Below, one piece after another: positions 1 to 8,774 of a DNA stretch of 24,038 bases. The DNA is from Candidatus Latescibacterota bacterium (lineage in GTDB: Bacteria > Latescibacterota > UBA2968 > UBA8231): positions 1 to 24,038 of the forward strand of contig JAJDYK010000156.1 of assembly GCA_022825185.1 (NCBI GenBank), read 5' to 3'. The stretch's first letter is position 1; every line of letters begins with the position of its first letter. The position numbers were made by a program, and so were the translations under genes. The notes beneath the pieces are model-generated. The model did not search any database, was not told the DNA's origin, and saw nothing but the letters and a program-made list of their open reading frames with translations.

Positions 1-230
1 GCCGCCGCGATCCCGCGATTGCGCGCGGCAGAGACTCCGCTGTTTGCTGCCAAACTCACTATTTTGACTGCGTCGCCAAATTCCTCGCGCACTTGCTCGG
101 GCGTGCCGTCGTCAGAGGCATCATCAACCACGATCACCTCAAAATCCACTTCCTGCTGCGCCAGTACCGAACGAATCGCCCGGCCGACTAACGCGCGGCG
201 ATTGTACACGGGAATGACAACCGAAAACAC
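1..230 (-). CDS. Family 2 glycosyltransferase, N-terminal fragment
   Basis: Only the first 76 residues lie in the window; the gene runs off the left edge. The start is GTG at 228-230, because an in-frame TGA (the dsbD stop) lies one codon upstream and the protein then begins exactly where GT2 enzymes do, with a VVIPVYNRR strand and nucleotide-binding loop. The second Rossmann strand ends in VIVVDDASDDGT, the conserved acidic pair of GT-A fold enzymes that contacts the sugar nucleotide, followed by SGVSAARNRG. GT2 enzymes move a sugar from an activated donor to a glycan, lipid or protein acceptor; the acceptor cannot be told from this fragment. Only 3 bases separate the gene from dsbD and a GGAG lies about 10 bases before the GTG, so translation is probably coupled. 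The DxD motif and catalytic base are outside the window. Confidence 0.85.
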   Translation of the reverse strand, partial: MFSVVIPVYNRRALVGRAIRSVLAQQEVDFEVIVVDDASDDGTPEQVREEFGDAVKIVSLAANSGVSAARNRGIAA

Positions 231-233
231 GGC

Positions 234-2360
234 TCAGGCTCCGCTAGCAAGTGCGGCGGCCGCGTCTAGTTTTTCGATGACCATTTCTGCCGTAATAACC
301 TCGGGCAACACCAGCGGCTGGTCGATAAGACCGGCGGGAAAGATCACGTACAAGGGCACCCCTGAGCGCCCAAAGGCGCGCAAGAGCTGGGTGATCTCGG
401 GATTGCGGTTGGTCCAATCGGCTTTGACTAGCGCCACATTGTGCGCGGCAAACCGCTCGCGGACCACTTGCTGCGCCAGCACGGCCCGCTCGTTGACCTT
501 GCACGTCCAGCACCACTCGGCCGTAAAGTCGATAAAGACCATCTGCCCGCCCGCGACCAACTCTTCAACGTGCGCGGCACTAAACGGCTGCCAGTCCAAT
601 TCAGACGCGGCGGTCTGCTCGGAGAGAGTCTGCTCGGCGGCCAACAGCGGATGGACAAAGATCACATAGCTGCCCAAAACCAGAATCAGCGCCACCGCTC
701 GGGCCAGCAGCTTTGCGGGGTTGGGATGCAGAAAACTACCCCATTGACCCCAGACCCAGCAGGCCAAACCCAGCCCCAGTAAAAAGGCTCCCGTCCACAC
801 CACGCCTTCGACGCCGACCTGATTGCCTAAGACCCACAGCAACCACAGCACCGTGGCCATCAGCAAAAAGCCCATTAGCTGCTTGAAGCGCACCATCCAA
901 GGGCCGGGCTTGGGCAAGCGCCCGATCCACGCCGGCTTGAGCGCCAGCACCACATACGGCAGCGCCATACCCGCGCCAATCGCCAGAAAAACTGCGATGA
1001 CGACGCCGGCCGGCTGGGCAAAGGCAAACCCCAGCGCGGTCCCCAAAAAGGGCGCAGTGCAGGGCGTGGCCAAGATCGTCGCCAGCACGCCGTTGAGAAA
1101 GGATCCCGTCAACCCCTCGCGTCCTTCTAGCCCCCCCAAATTGCTGGTCCCCGGAAGCAGGATTTCATAGACGCCGAACAAACTTAAGGCCAACGCGAAA
1201 ACCAAAGCACTCATCGCCACCACAAAACCCGGGTACTGAAACTGAAAGCCCCAGCCGATTTGCTCACCACTGCTTTTGACCAACAGCACTGCTAGCGCCA
1301 GCGCCAGAAAAGTGGCCACAATCCCGGCGCAAAACGCCCACCCTAATTGCTGCACCCGCTTGGTCTCCTCGCCAGCTTGATTGACAAAGCCGAGCACCTT
1401 GAGCGAGATGACCGGCAACACGCAGGGCATCAAGTTGAGAATTAACCCACCCAACGCCGCAAAGGAGATATAAACCCACAGCGACCGGGCGACCTCCCCG
1501 CTGGCCGCGCGGTAATCCCGCGCCAAGATCCCCTCTCCCTGGCGCGGCGCAGCGCGTAAATCCAATGCCAGCGTCCCGGCCTGCACCTCGCCATCTAGTC
1601 CATAGACGAGCACTCCGCGCAACGTATCAACTTCGGCGTCGCCGTAGGGTTCGACAGACAGCACGAGATGATCGGCAGCCAGACGCCGGGTGGACAACGC
1701 AAAACCGTCGGCTGCTAGCGGATAAAAGTCGGGGACTTGTTCGCCCTGCTCGAAAGCCTTGCCCTCGTAGGCAAGGCGCATGTCAACCTCCATAGCCCCC
1801 TCGCCCCGCACGGCGAGTTCTACCACAACGCGTTCGTCTAACGCGTCCGGCACCTGCGCTGCATAGCGGTCAAATTGCGCCTGCTGGGCGCTCGGCTTGC
1901 CGACGGCGGACACTGGCAGTGCCAACGTCAACGATGCTCCTCCGGGGATACACAGTTCGCGGCATACCAACCAGGAGACCTCAGCCCCAAAGTGTAGTGT
2001 ATCCCCTACTGCCAACGCCTGCGGCGCAGTAGCCTCGGCCATGAGCAGCACTTCGTCGGCATACCCATAGACCACCAGTTCCCCCTGTTCCTCGAATTTG
2101 TTGGGCAAGGGCCATTGCAGCGGCCCTGCCACAACACCGGCAGGTAGCTGCCATTCGACTTCGATAGGTAAGCCAGCGTCGCCGCTAAAAATCCAGTAGG
2201 TGTGCCATTTCTCCTCCATTGTCAGTTCGATCCCCAACCGGAAAGACTGGCCGGGCGCTACGGCATCTACATCGGCCAAAAATTTGGCCTGCACCGGGTG
2301 ATCGTCGGCATAGAGCCGCCCGCAGAGGACTAAGGTGAGAAACAGGAAGAGATTGTACAT
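234..2360 (-). CDS. dsbD: Thiol:disulfide interchange protein DsbD
   Basis: A 708-residue inner-membrane reductase that passes electrons from cytoplasmic thioredoxin to periplasmic thiol proteins. Three domains are visible. The N-terminal periplasmic alpha domain contains the pair C133/C137 in VCRELC. The central CcdA-like membrane domain carries C313 in LMPCVLP and C434 in ATPCTAP, the two membrane cysteines of the family. The C-terminal thioredoxin-like domain has WCWTC with C617/C620. An alternative in-frame ATG at 2388-2390 would add ten residues. The start at 2358-2360 is preferred because it gives a clean signal peptide (MYNLFLFLTLVLCGRLYA, then DD) and has a GAGG about 5 bases upstream, whereas the longer start has no ribosome site. 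It lies 88 bases after ribB on the same strand and is followed directly by a glycosyltransferase gene. Length and cysteine layout are normal for DsbD. Confidence 0.93.
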   Translation of the reverse strand: MYNLFLFLTLVLCGRLYADDHPVQAKFLADVDAVAPGQSFRLGIELTMEEKWHTYWIFSGDAGLPIEVEWQLPAGVVAGPLQWPLPNKFEEQGELVVYGYADEVLLMAEATAPQALAVGDTLHFGAEVSWLVCRELCIPGGASLTLALPVSAVGKPSAQQAQFDRYAAQVPDALDERVVVELAVRGEGAMEVDMRLAYEGKAFEQGEQVPDFYPLAADGFALSTRRLAADHLVLSVEPYGDAEVDTLRGVLVYGLDGEVQAGTLALDLRAAPRQGEGILARDYRAASGEVARSLWVYISFAALGGLILNLMPCVLPVISLKVLGFVNQAGEETKRVQQLGWAFCAGIVATFLALALAVLLVKSSGEQIGWGFQFQYPGFVVAMSALVFALALSLFGVYEILLPGTSNLGGLEGREGLTGSFLNGVLATILATPCTAPFLGTALGFAFAQPAGVVIAVFLAIGAGMALPYVVLALKPAWIGRLPKPGPWMVRFKQLMGFLLMATVLWLLWVLGNQVGVEGVVWTGAFLLGLGLACWVWGQWGSFLHPNPAKLLARAVALILVLGSYVIFVHPLLAAEQTLSEQTAASELDWQPFSAAHVEELVAGGQMVFIDFTAEWCWTCKVNERAVLAQQVVRERFAAHNVALVKADWTNRNPEITQLLRAFGRSGVPLYVIFPAGLIDQPLVLPEVITAEMVIEKLDAAAALASGA

Positions 2361-2448
2361 GGGAGCCTCGAAGGAGAGATAAGGGGACATTGGGGTGGAT
2401 GGGTTCGTTGCAGGTACAACGCCTAGCCCCTAGTGCCAGTGCCCTACA

Positions 2449-3054
2449 TCACCCACCCAGCACGGCTTGGTGGAGTTGCTCCACGTCGATTAAGCGGCAG
2501 CCGAAGCTAGCGGCAAAATCCACGAGTTGCTGGCCCTTGGCCATGGTGCCATCCGCGGTCATCACCTCGGACATGACAGCCGCCGGAAAAAGACCGGCCT
2601 GGCGGGCCAACTCCACTGCACCTTCGGTGTGCCCTTGGCGACTGAGCAAACCCTCTGGGCGGGCCGCCAATGGAAATACGTGCCCGGGAATGACGATGTC
2701 CGCCGGGCCGGTGTCTGGATCGAGAGCGCACTTAATGGACGTGGCGCGATCGGCAGCCGAGACACCGGTTTCAATCCCCTCGCGCGCGTCAAAGGGCAGG
2801 CCGAAACGCGGAGTCGTCCAATCGGCATTGTGCGGCTCGATCAACTCCACGCCGAGCCGCGCCAGATGGGCCTCGGTCGTGGCCAAGTGCAGCAGACCGC
2901 GCGCCTCTTGTAGCATCCGATTTATCTTGGCAGTGGAAACGCGCTCAGCCGCTAAGATCAGATCGCCCTCGTCTTCGCGCTCCTGCGCATCGACTAAGAC
3001 CAAAAATTTCCCGGCGCGAAAGTCCGCGATCGCTTCATCTAGCTGACAAAACAT
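2449..3054 (-). CDS. ribB: 3,4-dihydroxy-2-butanone 4-phosphate synthase
   Basis: A 201-residue protein matching RibB, which converts ribulose 5-phosphate to dihydroxybutanone phosphate plus formate for riboflavin synthesis. The acidic metal and substrate loop REDEGDL is at 26-32, TGVSAADRATS at 97-106, PGHVFPL with H125 at 123-129, RQGHTEG with H142 and E144 at 139-145, and the late acidic residue E163 in MSEVM. It is a stand-alone synthase with no fused GTP cyclohydrolase II domain, and no other riboflavin gene is in the window. Its ATG touches the TAA of the preceding dehydratase gene (TAAATG), so the two are almost certainly co-translated; AGGTG about 8 bases upstream lies inside the dehydratase reading frame. 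The pairing with an enolase-superfamily enzyme is unusual, so a diverged function on a related sugar phosphate is possible, but all key residues I can check are present. Confidence 0.88.
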   Translation of the reverse strand: MFCQLDEAIADFRAGKFLVLVDAQEREDEGDLILAAERVSTAKINRMLQEARGLLHLATTEAHLARLGVELIEPHNADWTTPRFGLPFDAREGIETGVSAADRATSIKCALDPDTGPADIVIPGHVFPLAARPEGLLSRQGHTEGAVELARQAGLFPAAVMSEVMTADGTMAKGQQLVDFAASFGCRLIDVEQLHQAVLGG

Positions 3055-4176
3055 TTATTGCACCTGGTGCGCCATAAGCACCGCTTCGTCGAGTTCAATC
3101 CCCAAGCCGGGCGCGTCCGGCACCCGGATGTGACCGTCTATTATGGTTTCTGCCGGGCGCACCAACTCGCCGCGCCAATCCACCTCGCCAAACGCGTATT
3201 CGAGCACCGTGAAGTTGGCAACCGTCGCCGCCAAGTGTACCCCGGCCATCGTCGATACCGGACCAGCCGGGCTGTGGGGCGCAATCGGCATCTGCGCTAT
3301 TTCGGCCAGCGCGGCAATGCGCCGGCATTCGGTAATGCCGCCGGCGTGTTTGACATCTGGCATTAGCACATCCACTGCTCCTTGGGCAATGTAGGGCCAA
3401 AAGCCCTCGCGGCCGACGAGCGCCTCGCCACCGGCAATGGTCTGACCCGAGTGCAGCCGCAACTGGCGCAACTCATCAACTTGGTCGCGCGGCACCGGCT
3501 CCTCAAACCAATAAAGACCGAGTGGCCGCACTTTTTCGGCTACCTTAAAAGCCAAGGCCAAGTCAAAGCGCTGATGACAATCCACTAGCAGTTCGATTTT
3601 GTCGCCAATGGCCTCCCGCGTCGCCACCAGCCGCGCGATTCCTTTATCCGCATCGCGCTCGACCCCGCCGCGGTCCATCCGCCGCCAATGCACCTCGTCA
3701 AAGGGCGTGCTCTTGACGGCACCAAAGCCGGCATCGACTGCTCGGCGCGCCGCATCGGCAAACCCCTGTGGACTGCGATCGCGGGTGCCGCGATTGAGAT
3801 TGGCGTACAATCGCACGGAGTCTCGCCGCTTGCCACCCAATAGACGCCAAACCGGCACCCCAAGCGCCTTGCCAGCCAAGTCCCACAGCGCTTGGTCAAT
3901 CGCGCTCCGCGCCGTGGCTCCGACGCGGCCAGTGTCGCCCGAGAAAATCGCCGACCCCCGCGCCATTCGCTCCCACAACACCTCTACCTGAGTCGGATCC
4001 GCCCCCACCAACCGAGGCCCCAATTGCTCCAACGCGGCTGCGACCAAGCCGTCATTGCCGCTCTGGCTCGCCTCGCCTAGCCCGCTTAGTCCGGCGTCAG
4101 TGTGAAGTTGGACAAAGATCCAATTGCCTCGGTGCGACGCCGCCACCGAGTGTAGTTCCACCTGAGTAATTTTCAC
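3055..4176 (-). CDS. Mandelate racemase/muconate lactonizing family dehydratase
   Basis: An enolase-superfamily enzyme of 373 residues, most likely a sugar-acid dehydratase. Metal ligands are D199 (LLVDCH), E225 (WFEEP) and E251 (GGEAL); their 26/26 spacing equals that of mandelate racemase. The His-Asp base pair is D274 (MPDVKHAGG) and H301 (APHSPAGP), again with racemase-like spacing. The second-strand K-x-K of racemases is reduced to K155-S-T, so one racemase base is missing; this favours dehydration over racemisation. The exact sugar acid is unknown. An ATG at 4213-4215 would add 13 residues; I prefer GTG at 4174-4176, which has GGAG 7 bases upstream and yields the family-typical start KITQVE. 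The out-of-frame ATG at the same spot is followed at once by TGA. The gene leads the ribB-dsbD run and abuts ribB. Confidence 0.88.
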   Translation of the reverse strand: MKITQVELHSVAASHRGNWIFVQLHTDAGLSGLGEASQSGNDGLVAAALEQLGPRLVGADPTQVEVLWERMARGSAIFSGDTGRVGATARSAIDQALWDLAGKALGVPVWRLLGGKRRDSVRLYANLNRGTRDRSPQGFADAARRAVDAGFGAVKSTPFDEVHWRRMDRGGVERDADKGIARLVATREAIGDKIELLVDCHQRFDLALAFKVAEKVRPLGLYWFEEPVPRDQVDELRQLRLHSGQTIAGGEALVGREGFWPYIAQGAVDVLMPDVKHAGGITECRRIAALAEIAQMPIAPHSPAGPVSTMAGVHLAATVANFTVLEYAFGEVDWRGELVRPAETIIDGHIRVPDAPGLGIELDEAVLMAHQVQ

Positions 4177-4315
4177 ATGGTCTCTCCAGCGTAAAACTGC
4201 GTCCTCAGAAAACATAAAGAAGAGACGGCCTAGCCGCTACGAGCGAAGGGTTTCACGCGGTTCAACTGAGTCGTTATGTTCTTAGTCCACGCCTTCTTTC
4301 CCCGGAGGTAAAAGC

Positions 4316-6559
4316 ATGGATCTCTTCGACGCCGGACTGCGAGATCGCCAAGCCGCGGACCAACCCCTAGCCGCTCGCCTGCGACCGCGCAACTTAGACG
4401 AATACGTCGGCCAAGACCACATTCTCGGGCCGGGTCGCTTGCTGCGGCGCGCCATTGAGGCCGATCAACTCTCCTCGTTGATTTTCTACGGCCCGCCCGG
4501 CACGGGCAAGACCACACTCGCCGCAGTCATTGCCCACACCACCAGCGCCCATTTTATCTCCATCAACGCTGTCTTAGCTGGGGTCGCCGACATCCGCCAA
4601 GCCGTCGATGAAGCCGGCCAGTTGCGCAAGCTGCACAACCGCAAAACCATCCTCTTCATCGACGAGGTCCACCGCTTCAACAAGGCCCAGCAAGACGCGC
4701 TCCTGCCCTGGGTTGAAAACGGCACCATCATTCTCATCGGCGCAACCACCGAAAATCCCTACTTCTCGGTCAATCGCCCCCTGCTCTCGCGCAGCCGAGT
4801 TTTTCAGCTCCAGGGCCTTAGCTCCGAAGCCCTCGCCCACATCGCCCAGCAGGCGCTCACCGACAAGCGCGGCTACGGCCATCTCCGCGTCGCCCTGCAC
4901 CCCGACGCCCTCGCGCACCTAATCGACGTGGCCAACGGCGACGCCCGCGCCCTGCTCAACGCCTTGGAGCTAGCCGTCGAAACCACCGATCCAGACACCC
5001 AAGGACGGATCGCCATCGACTTAACAGTAGCCGAGGAGTCTATCCAGCGGCGCGCCTTGCTTTACGACAAGGAGGGCGATTACCACTTCGACGCCATCAG
5101 CGCCTTCATCAAGTCCATGCGCGGCTCGGACCCAGACGCCACCCTCTACTGGCTGGCGCGGATGGTGTACGCCGGCGAGGACCCGCGCTTTCTCTTCCGC
5201 CGCATGCTCATCTTCGCCAGCGAGGACATCGGCCTCGCCGACGAGTGCGCCCTCCAAGTAGTAATCGCCGCGGCTGAATCCTTCGACCGCATCGGCCTGC
5301 CCGAGGGGCGCTTTCCGCTGGCCCACGCCGCCTTGTATTTGGCCACCGCGCCCAAGAGCAACTCGACTATGGCTTTCTTCGACGCGCTGGCAGTCGTGGA
5401 GAAAGAGCGCGAAGGCGAGGTCCCCAATCACCTCAAAGACGCCAGCCGCGACAGCGAGGGCTTTGGCCACGGCGCTGGCTATCTCTATCCCCACGCCTTT
5501 CGCGAGCACTGGGTTGCCCAGCAGTACCTGCCCGCCGGTCTGCAGGGCCGCGTCTTCTACCAGCCCTCGGACCAAGGCCAAGAAAAAGGCGTTGGCGACC
5601 GCGTCCGCCAACGCCGCGAGCTACAGCTCGCCGCCATGCGCGAAGCAGAGTCCGCCCCGGCCGAAATACTGTCCCTGTCCCCACCCGACCAAGCGCGCGA
5701 CCAATGGCTCAAACGCGCCAGCGGCGACATTGGCACCCAACTAGAGCGCGAGCGCCAACGCCTCTTCGCCCCGCTTGCACTCGCGCGCCATCACCTCGTC
5801 CTCGACTTGGAAGCCGGCACCGGACTACTCACTTGGGAGGCCCTGCGGCACGTGCCCGAAGGCGGCGTCTGGGCGCATACCAGCGATAAGATCGCGGCCG
5901 TAGCCCTGCACGAAATCGCCGAGCACCTAGCTGAGGTCGAGCGGCCCCAAGTGCTGCAAGGCCCGCTCGCCACCCTCACCGACCAGATCATCGCCTGCGA
6001 CTCAGACATTCTCTTTGACGCCATCGTAGGCCGCAATGCCCTCGGAGCACTAACCCACAAGGCCGAAGTCATCGCGGCCCTCTATCGCTACCTCGCCCCA
6101 CAGGGCCGCGTCAGCTTAGTCGAGACCCTCTCGCGCCGGTCGCAACGCTTATACCAGTTGCTCGACTTACAGCAACTCGGCGACCTAGGAGAGCGCCTCG
6201 TCGCCGCCGAAGAGGCCATCTACGCCGCGCCCGACAACCCGCGCGTCAACTGGGATGCTGCGGACCTCGAACAAATGTTCGCGGCCGCGGGCTTTGCTGC
6301 GGTGCAGGTGCGGGTGGAAGTGGTCCAGTCGCAGCGCCACATTGAGCCGCGCCATCTCGCGCACTGGTTCAATCCCGGCGGCGAGAAACGACACACGTAC
6401 GCCCACCATCTGACTCAGCATCTCGACGAAAGCGAATTGCGGCAAGTGCGTAGGTTCTTTGAGCAGAACTTAGCTAACCACACAGTGACTTGGACGACGC
6501 CTCAGGTATTTGTCGTAGCAGAAGGGCGACCAAGGAACGATGCAGCACCCAAGAATTGA
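4316..6559 (+). CDS. rarA: RarA/MgsA-type AAA+ ATPase fused to methyltransferase-like domain
   Basis: A 747-residue protein. Residues 1-435 are RarA (MgsA/WRNIP1), the clamp-loader-like ATPase that acts at stalled replication forks: Walker A GPPGTGKT at 59-66, Walker B ILFIDEVH at 112-119, sensor-1 ATTENP at 143-148, sensor-2 arginine R211 in GDARALLN, then the conserved C-terminal block ending [20 protein letters not shown]. Ordinary RarA stops near here. This one continues for about 310 residues, with a Rossmann/SAM-methyltransferase-like motif I (VLDLEAGTG, about 495-503) and a later [11 protein letters not shown] strand. RarA fused to a C-terminal domain of about this size is known from cyanobacteria, so the architecture is not new, but it is uncommon. 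The start is secure: GGAGG at 4304-4308, 7 bases before ATG. Methyltransferase activity is inferred from motif I only. Confidence 0.9.
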   Translation: MDLFDAGLRDRQAADQPLAARLRPRNLDEYVGQDHILGPGRLLRRAIEADQLSSLIFYGPPGTGKTTLAAVIAHTTSAHFISINAVLAGVADIRQAVDEAGQLRKLHNRKTILFIDEVHRFNKAQQDALLPWVENGTIILIGATTENPYFSVNRPLLSRSRVFQLQGLSSEALAHIAQQALTDKRGYGHLRVALHPDALAHLIDVANGDARALLNALELAVETTDPDTQGRIAIDLTVAEESIQRRALLYDKEGDYHFDAISAFIKSMRGSDPDATLYWLARMVYAGEDPRFLFRRMLIFASEDIGLADECALQVVIAAAESFDRIGLPEGRFPLAHAALYLATAPKSNSTMAFFDALAVVEKEREGEVPNHLKDASRDSEGFGHGAGYLYPHAFREHWVAQQYLPAGLQGRVFYQPSDQGQEKGVGDRVRQRRELQLAAMREAESAPAEILSLSPPDQARDQWLKRASGDIGTQLERERQRLFAPLALARHHLVLDLEAGTGLLTWEALRHVPEGGVWAHTSDKIAAVALHEIAEHLAEVERPQVLQGPLATLTDQIIACDSDILFDAIVGRNALGALTHKAEVIAALYRYLAPQGRVSLVETLSRRSQRLYQLLDLQQLGDLGERLVAAEEAIYAAPDNPRVNWDAADLEQMFAAAGFAAVQVRVEVVQSQRHIEPRHLAHWFNPGGEKRHTYAHHLTQHLDESELRQVRRFFEQNLANHTVTWTTPQVFVVAEGRPRNDAAPKN

Positions 6560-6561
6560 TT

Positions 6562-6615
6562 TATGGCGTCTCACGGCTTACCTTATCCGCATCTCACCAC
6601 CTCTAACCCGCCATA
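6562..6615. other. Inverted repeat between rarA and the HEAT lipoprotein gene
   Basis: TATGGCG at 6562-6568 and CGCCATA at 6609-6615 form a perfect 7-bp inverted repeat with a 40-base loop, ending 4 bases before the lipoprotein ATG. No T-tract follows, so it is not a terminator. It could be an operator pair or a 5' UTR hairpin, or chance. Confidence 0.3.
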
Positions 6616-6619
6616 GACC

Positions 6620-7834
6620 ATGATTACCAAGCGTCTAACCTGTCTGCTTCTATTGGGCCTCAGCGCCTGTAGCACCACTGAAGAACAGGTCGTCGAGCTC
6701 CTAGAACAGATGGCCGCCAGTCCGGTGGATTCGCCGGCTTATCAGCAATCCATCGACGACTTGGCCGCCATTGGTCGGCCAGCCGCCCGCCAGCTCATCG
6801 CCCGCCTCAACCCCGACCTGTACCTCGGCGAGAACTACCGCGAGTTCCGCGACGAACAGGAAAAGCTTCGCATCGGCTGCGCTCGAGCGCTAGGCCACAT
6901 CAAGCCGCGTGGAGCCACGGCCGCGCTCAAGGACCGGATCACCACCGCCTATACGGACCGCGAGCGCATCGCCTGCCTGTGGGCCATGGGCGAAGTGGGC
7001 TACGTCCAAGCGGGCGTGGATGCGGCCAAAGTCCAGCTCAAAGACGAGGACCCCATCATTCGCATCCACGCGGCCATTGCCCTGCTCAAGATGGACGACG
7101 AACTCGGCACCAGTGAAATCGAAGCCGCCCTAGCCAGTAGCGACCCAGAGTTAGCCCAAACCGCCCTGCAAGGGCTAGAGGAATCCGGCTACTTCGGCGT
7201 CCCGCTGCTCGTGGAACTAAGCGGCCGCGCCGGTCCTCACCAAGCCGCGCTGCGCTCGGTGATAACCAAGGTCAAAGACCAACTCGTCGCCCAGCTAGAG
7301 GCCGAGGAGCCAGTCCACCGCCAGCGCGCCGCGCAAGCCCTCGGCTACATCGGCGACGAAAGTGCAGCGGCCGACCTAGCCGACCTGCTGGAAGATCCCA
7401 GCAATCAGGTGCGCTTCAGCACGGCTGCTGCCTTGGCCACCATGGGGCGCAGCCAAGGCATCGAGTTTCTCTTTGAGGCCCTGCGCAACACCGACTCCAT
7501 CCTCCGCGCCAATGCCGTCAAATTTCTCACCAGCGTCCAGCAACAATCCGGCGCAGTCGAAGTGCAGCTTATAGCCGCCCTCAGCGATGAAGATCCGCTC
7601 GCCCGCGCAGGCGCGGCGCAAGTCCTAGGTCAAGCGCGCGTGCAATCCGCCCTCAGCGCCCTGCTCGCAGCCACCGCAGACGAAGTCGCCGACGTGCGCG
7701 CCAATGCCGCCATTGCCCTCGGCCACATCGGCGGCGACCAAAGCCGCGCCCTGCTCGAAAAATTGCGCCGCGACAGCGATGCCACCGTTTCCTACTACGC
7801 CGAGTGGGCCTTAGATCAGCTCGGATCGAGTTGA
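6620..7834 (+). CDS. HEAT-repeat lipoprotein
   Basis: A 404-residue protein with a lipoprotein signal: a positively charged start, a leucine-rich core and lipobox LSAC with the lipidated cysteine at position 17. The rest is a row of about 30-residue alpha-hairpin repeats of the HEAT/PBS-lyase type, clearest at VHRQRAAQALGYIGD, VRFSTAAALATMG, ILRANAVKFL, LARAGAAQVLGQA and VRANAAIALGHIGG. Such solenoids bind proteins or scaffold complexes; no enzymatic motif is visible, and the PBS-lyase label does not imply phycobilin chemistry. A membrane-anchored periplasmic or outer-membrane scaffold is the reasonable reading. No Shine-Dalgarno sequence precedes the ATG. It starts 60 bases after rarA and is followed after 22 bases by another exported protein gene, so it may begin an operon running to 12345. 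Confidence 0.82.
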   Translation: MITKRLTCLLLLGLSACSTTEEQVVELLEQMAASPVDSPAYQQSIDDLAAIGRPAARQLIARLNPDLYLGENYREFRDEQEKLRIGCARALGHIKPRGATAALKDRITTAYTDRERIACLWAMGEVGYVQAGVDAAKVQLKDEDPIIRIHAAIALLKMDDELGTSEIEAALASSDPELAQTALQGLEESGYFGVPLLVELSGRAGPHQAALRSVITKVKDQLVAQLEAEEPVHRQRAAQALGYIGDESAAADLADLLEDPSNQVRFSTAAALATMGRSQGIEFLFEALRNTDSILRANAVKFLTSVQQQSGAVEVQLIAALSDEDPLARAGAAQVLGQARVQSALSALLAATADEVADVRANAAIALGHIGGDQSRALLEKLRRDSDATVSYYAEWALDQLGSS

Positions 7835-7856
7835 CCCTAACCCCCTTTTTCGCGCC

Positions 7857-8771
7857 ATGCAAAACGCAATCTGCCTATTATTCGTCCTCTTGGCCCTGCC
7901 GCCATTTGCCGCGCCCTGCCGCGCTGGCGAAACGCCCGAGACCCTCCTCATCCGCCAAGCCCTCGCCAACGACATCTCCGGGTATCGCCGCGCCGATGCC
8001 GAACTAGCTCTCAAGGCGTATCACCCGCGCTTCGTCGCCTATGAGGGCCACGCCAACGGCGATCCTCGCGCTTGGACGATCCTGCATGAAAACCGCGATG
8101 CGTTCGCCAGCCAGCTAGCCGCGGATATCAGCGCTCAGCGCTACGAGGTCACGCGCACGGTTCCCTTTATCGCGGTGCGCGCCACCCACGCCATTGCCAC
8201 CAGCGTGGATTCCGGGCGCGTCGTCAATCGCCAGACCAGCGAGCCCACGCCCGTTGTCGTCCACCGCTTCTGGACCTTCCTCAAGGAAGAGGACGACTGG
8301 CTGGCCACGGGCATGGTCGCGGATTTGGGCGACACGCTCTTGCCCGCAGCCGGCGCGCCCGCCAACAGCGAAATCGCCGAGCTGTTGCAGCGCGAAAGCC
8401 AAGCGTGGGAAGCCGGTAGCGGCATCCTCAACTTCTTCGACGCAGACTTCACGGGCTGTGAGGCCCTAGGCACTTTCAAGCCGGCCTCCTATAAAATCGC
8501 CTTCAGCGGCAGCGAGGAACTGGAAAAGTGGCTCGACAAGCGGCTGTCCTACGTGCAGTACGACCTCGACCGCAAAGTGCTCCACACAGCCATAGGCCCT
8601 GCCGGTGACGAAGCATTGGCCGTCACGCGCGAAAAAGTGGCTGTCGAGCACGTCAAAGGACCGGCCAAACACCACAAGGATCGCTACGTGTTCTGGACGT
8701 TGAGCCGCCGCTCCGGCTCGTGGAAGATCACCAACATGATCTTCAACTTGGGGCTGGAACTTTCCGACTAA
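7857..8771 (+). CDS. Secreted protein with two NTF2-like (SnoaL-type) halves
   Basis: A 304-residue exported protein with a cleavable-looking signal peptide (MQNAICLLFVLLALPPFAAP, then CRAGE). The mature part reads as two tandem NTF2-like cone domains. Each begins with a helix of the type IRQALANDISGYRRADAELAL or LLQRESQAWEAGSGILNFF and ends in an aromatic beta strand plus WxxxxM turn: HRFWTFLKEEDDWLATGMVADLG near 137-159 and YVFWTLSRRSGSWKITNMIFNLG near 277-299. This fold makes ligand-binding or catalytic pockets (hydrolases, isomerases), but no catalytic set is recognisable, so the function is unknown. The gene sits between a lipoprotein gene and a symporter gene that starts 3 bases after its stop, suggesting a shared transcript. 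There is no clear ribosome-binding site; the upstream sequence is pyrimidine-rich. Confidence 0.72.
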   Translation: MQNAICLLFVLLALPPFAAPCRAGETPETLLIRQALANDISGYRRADAELALKAYHPRFVAYEGHANGDPRAWTILHENRDAFASQLAADISAQRYEVTRTVPFIAVRATHAIATSVDSGRVVNRQTSEPTPVVVHRFWTFLKEEDDWLATGMVADLGDTLLPAAGAPANSEIAELLQRESQAWEAGSGILNFFDADFTGCEALGTFKPASYKIAFSGSEELEKWLDKRLSYVQYDLDRKVLHTAIGPAGDEALAVTREKVAVEHVKGPAKHHKDRYVFWTLSRRSGSWKITNMIFNLGLELSD

Positions 8772-8774
8772 CTC

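Noticed and set aside
4226..4236. Short palindrome CGGCCTAGCCG upstream of the dehydratase gene
   Set aside because: Stem of only 4 bp, no T-tract and no match to a known operator; expected by chance in GC-rich sequence.
5021..5611. Minus-strand 196-residue open frame inside rarA
   Set aside because: Antisense to the highly conserved RarA C-terminal block; no motif support.
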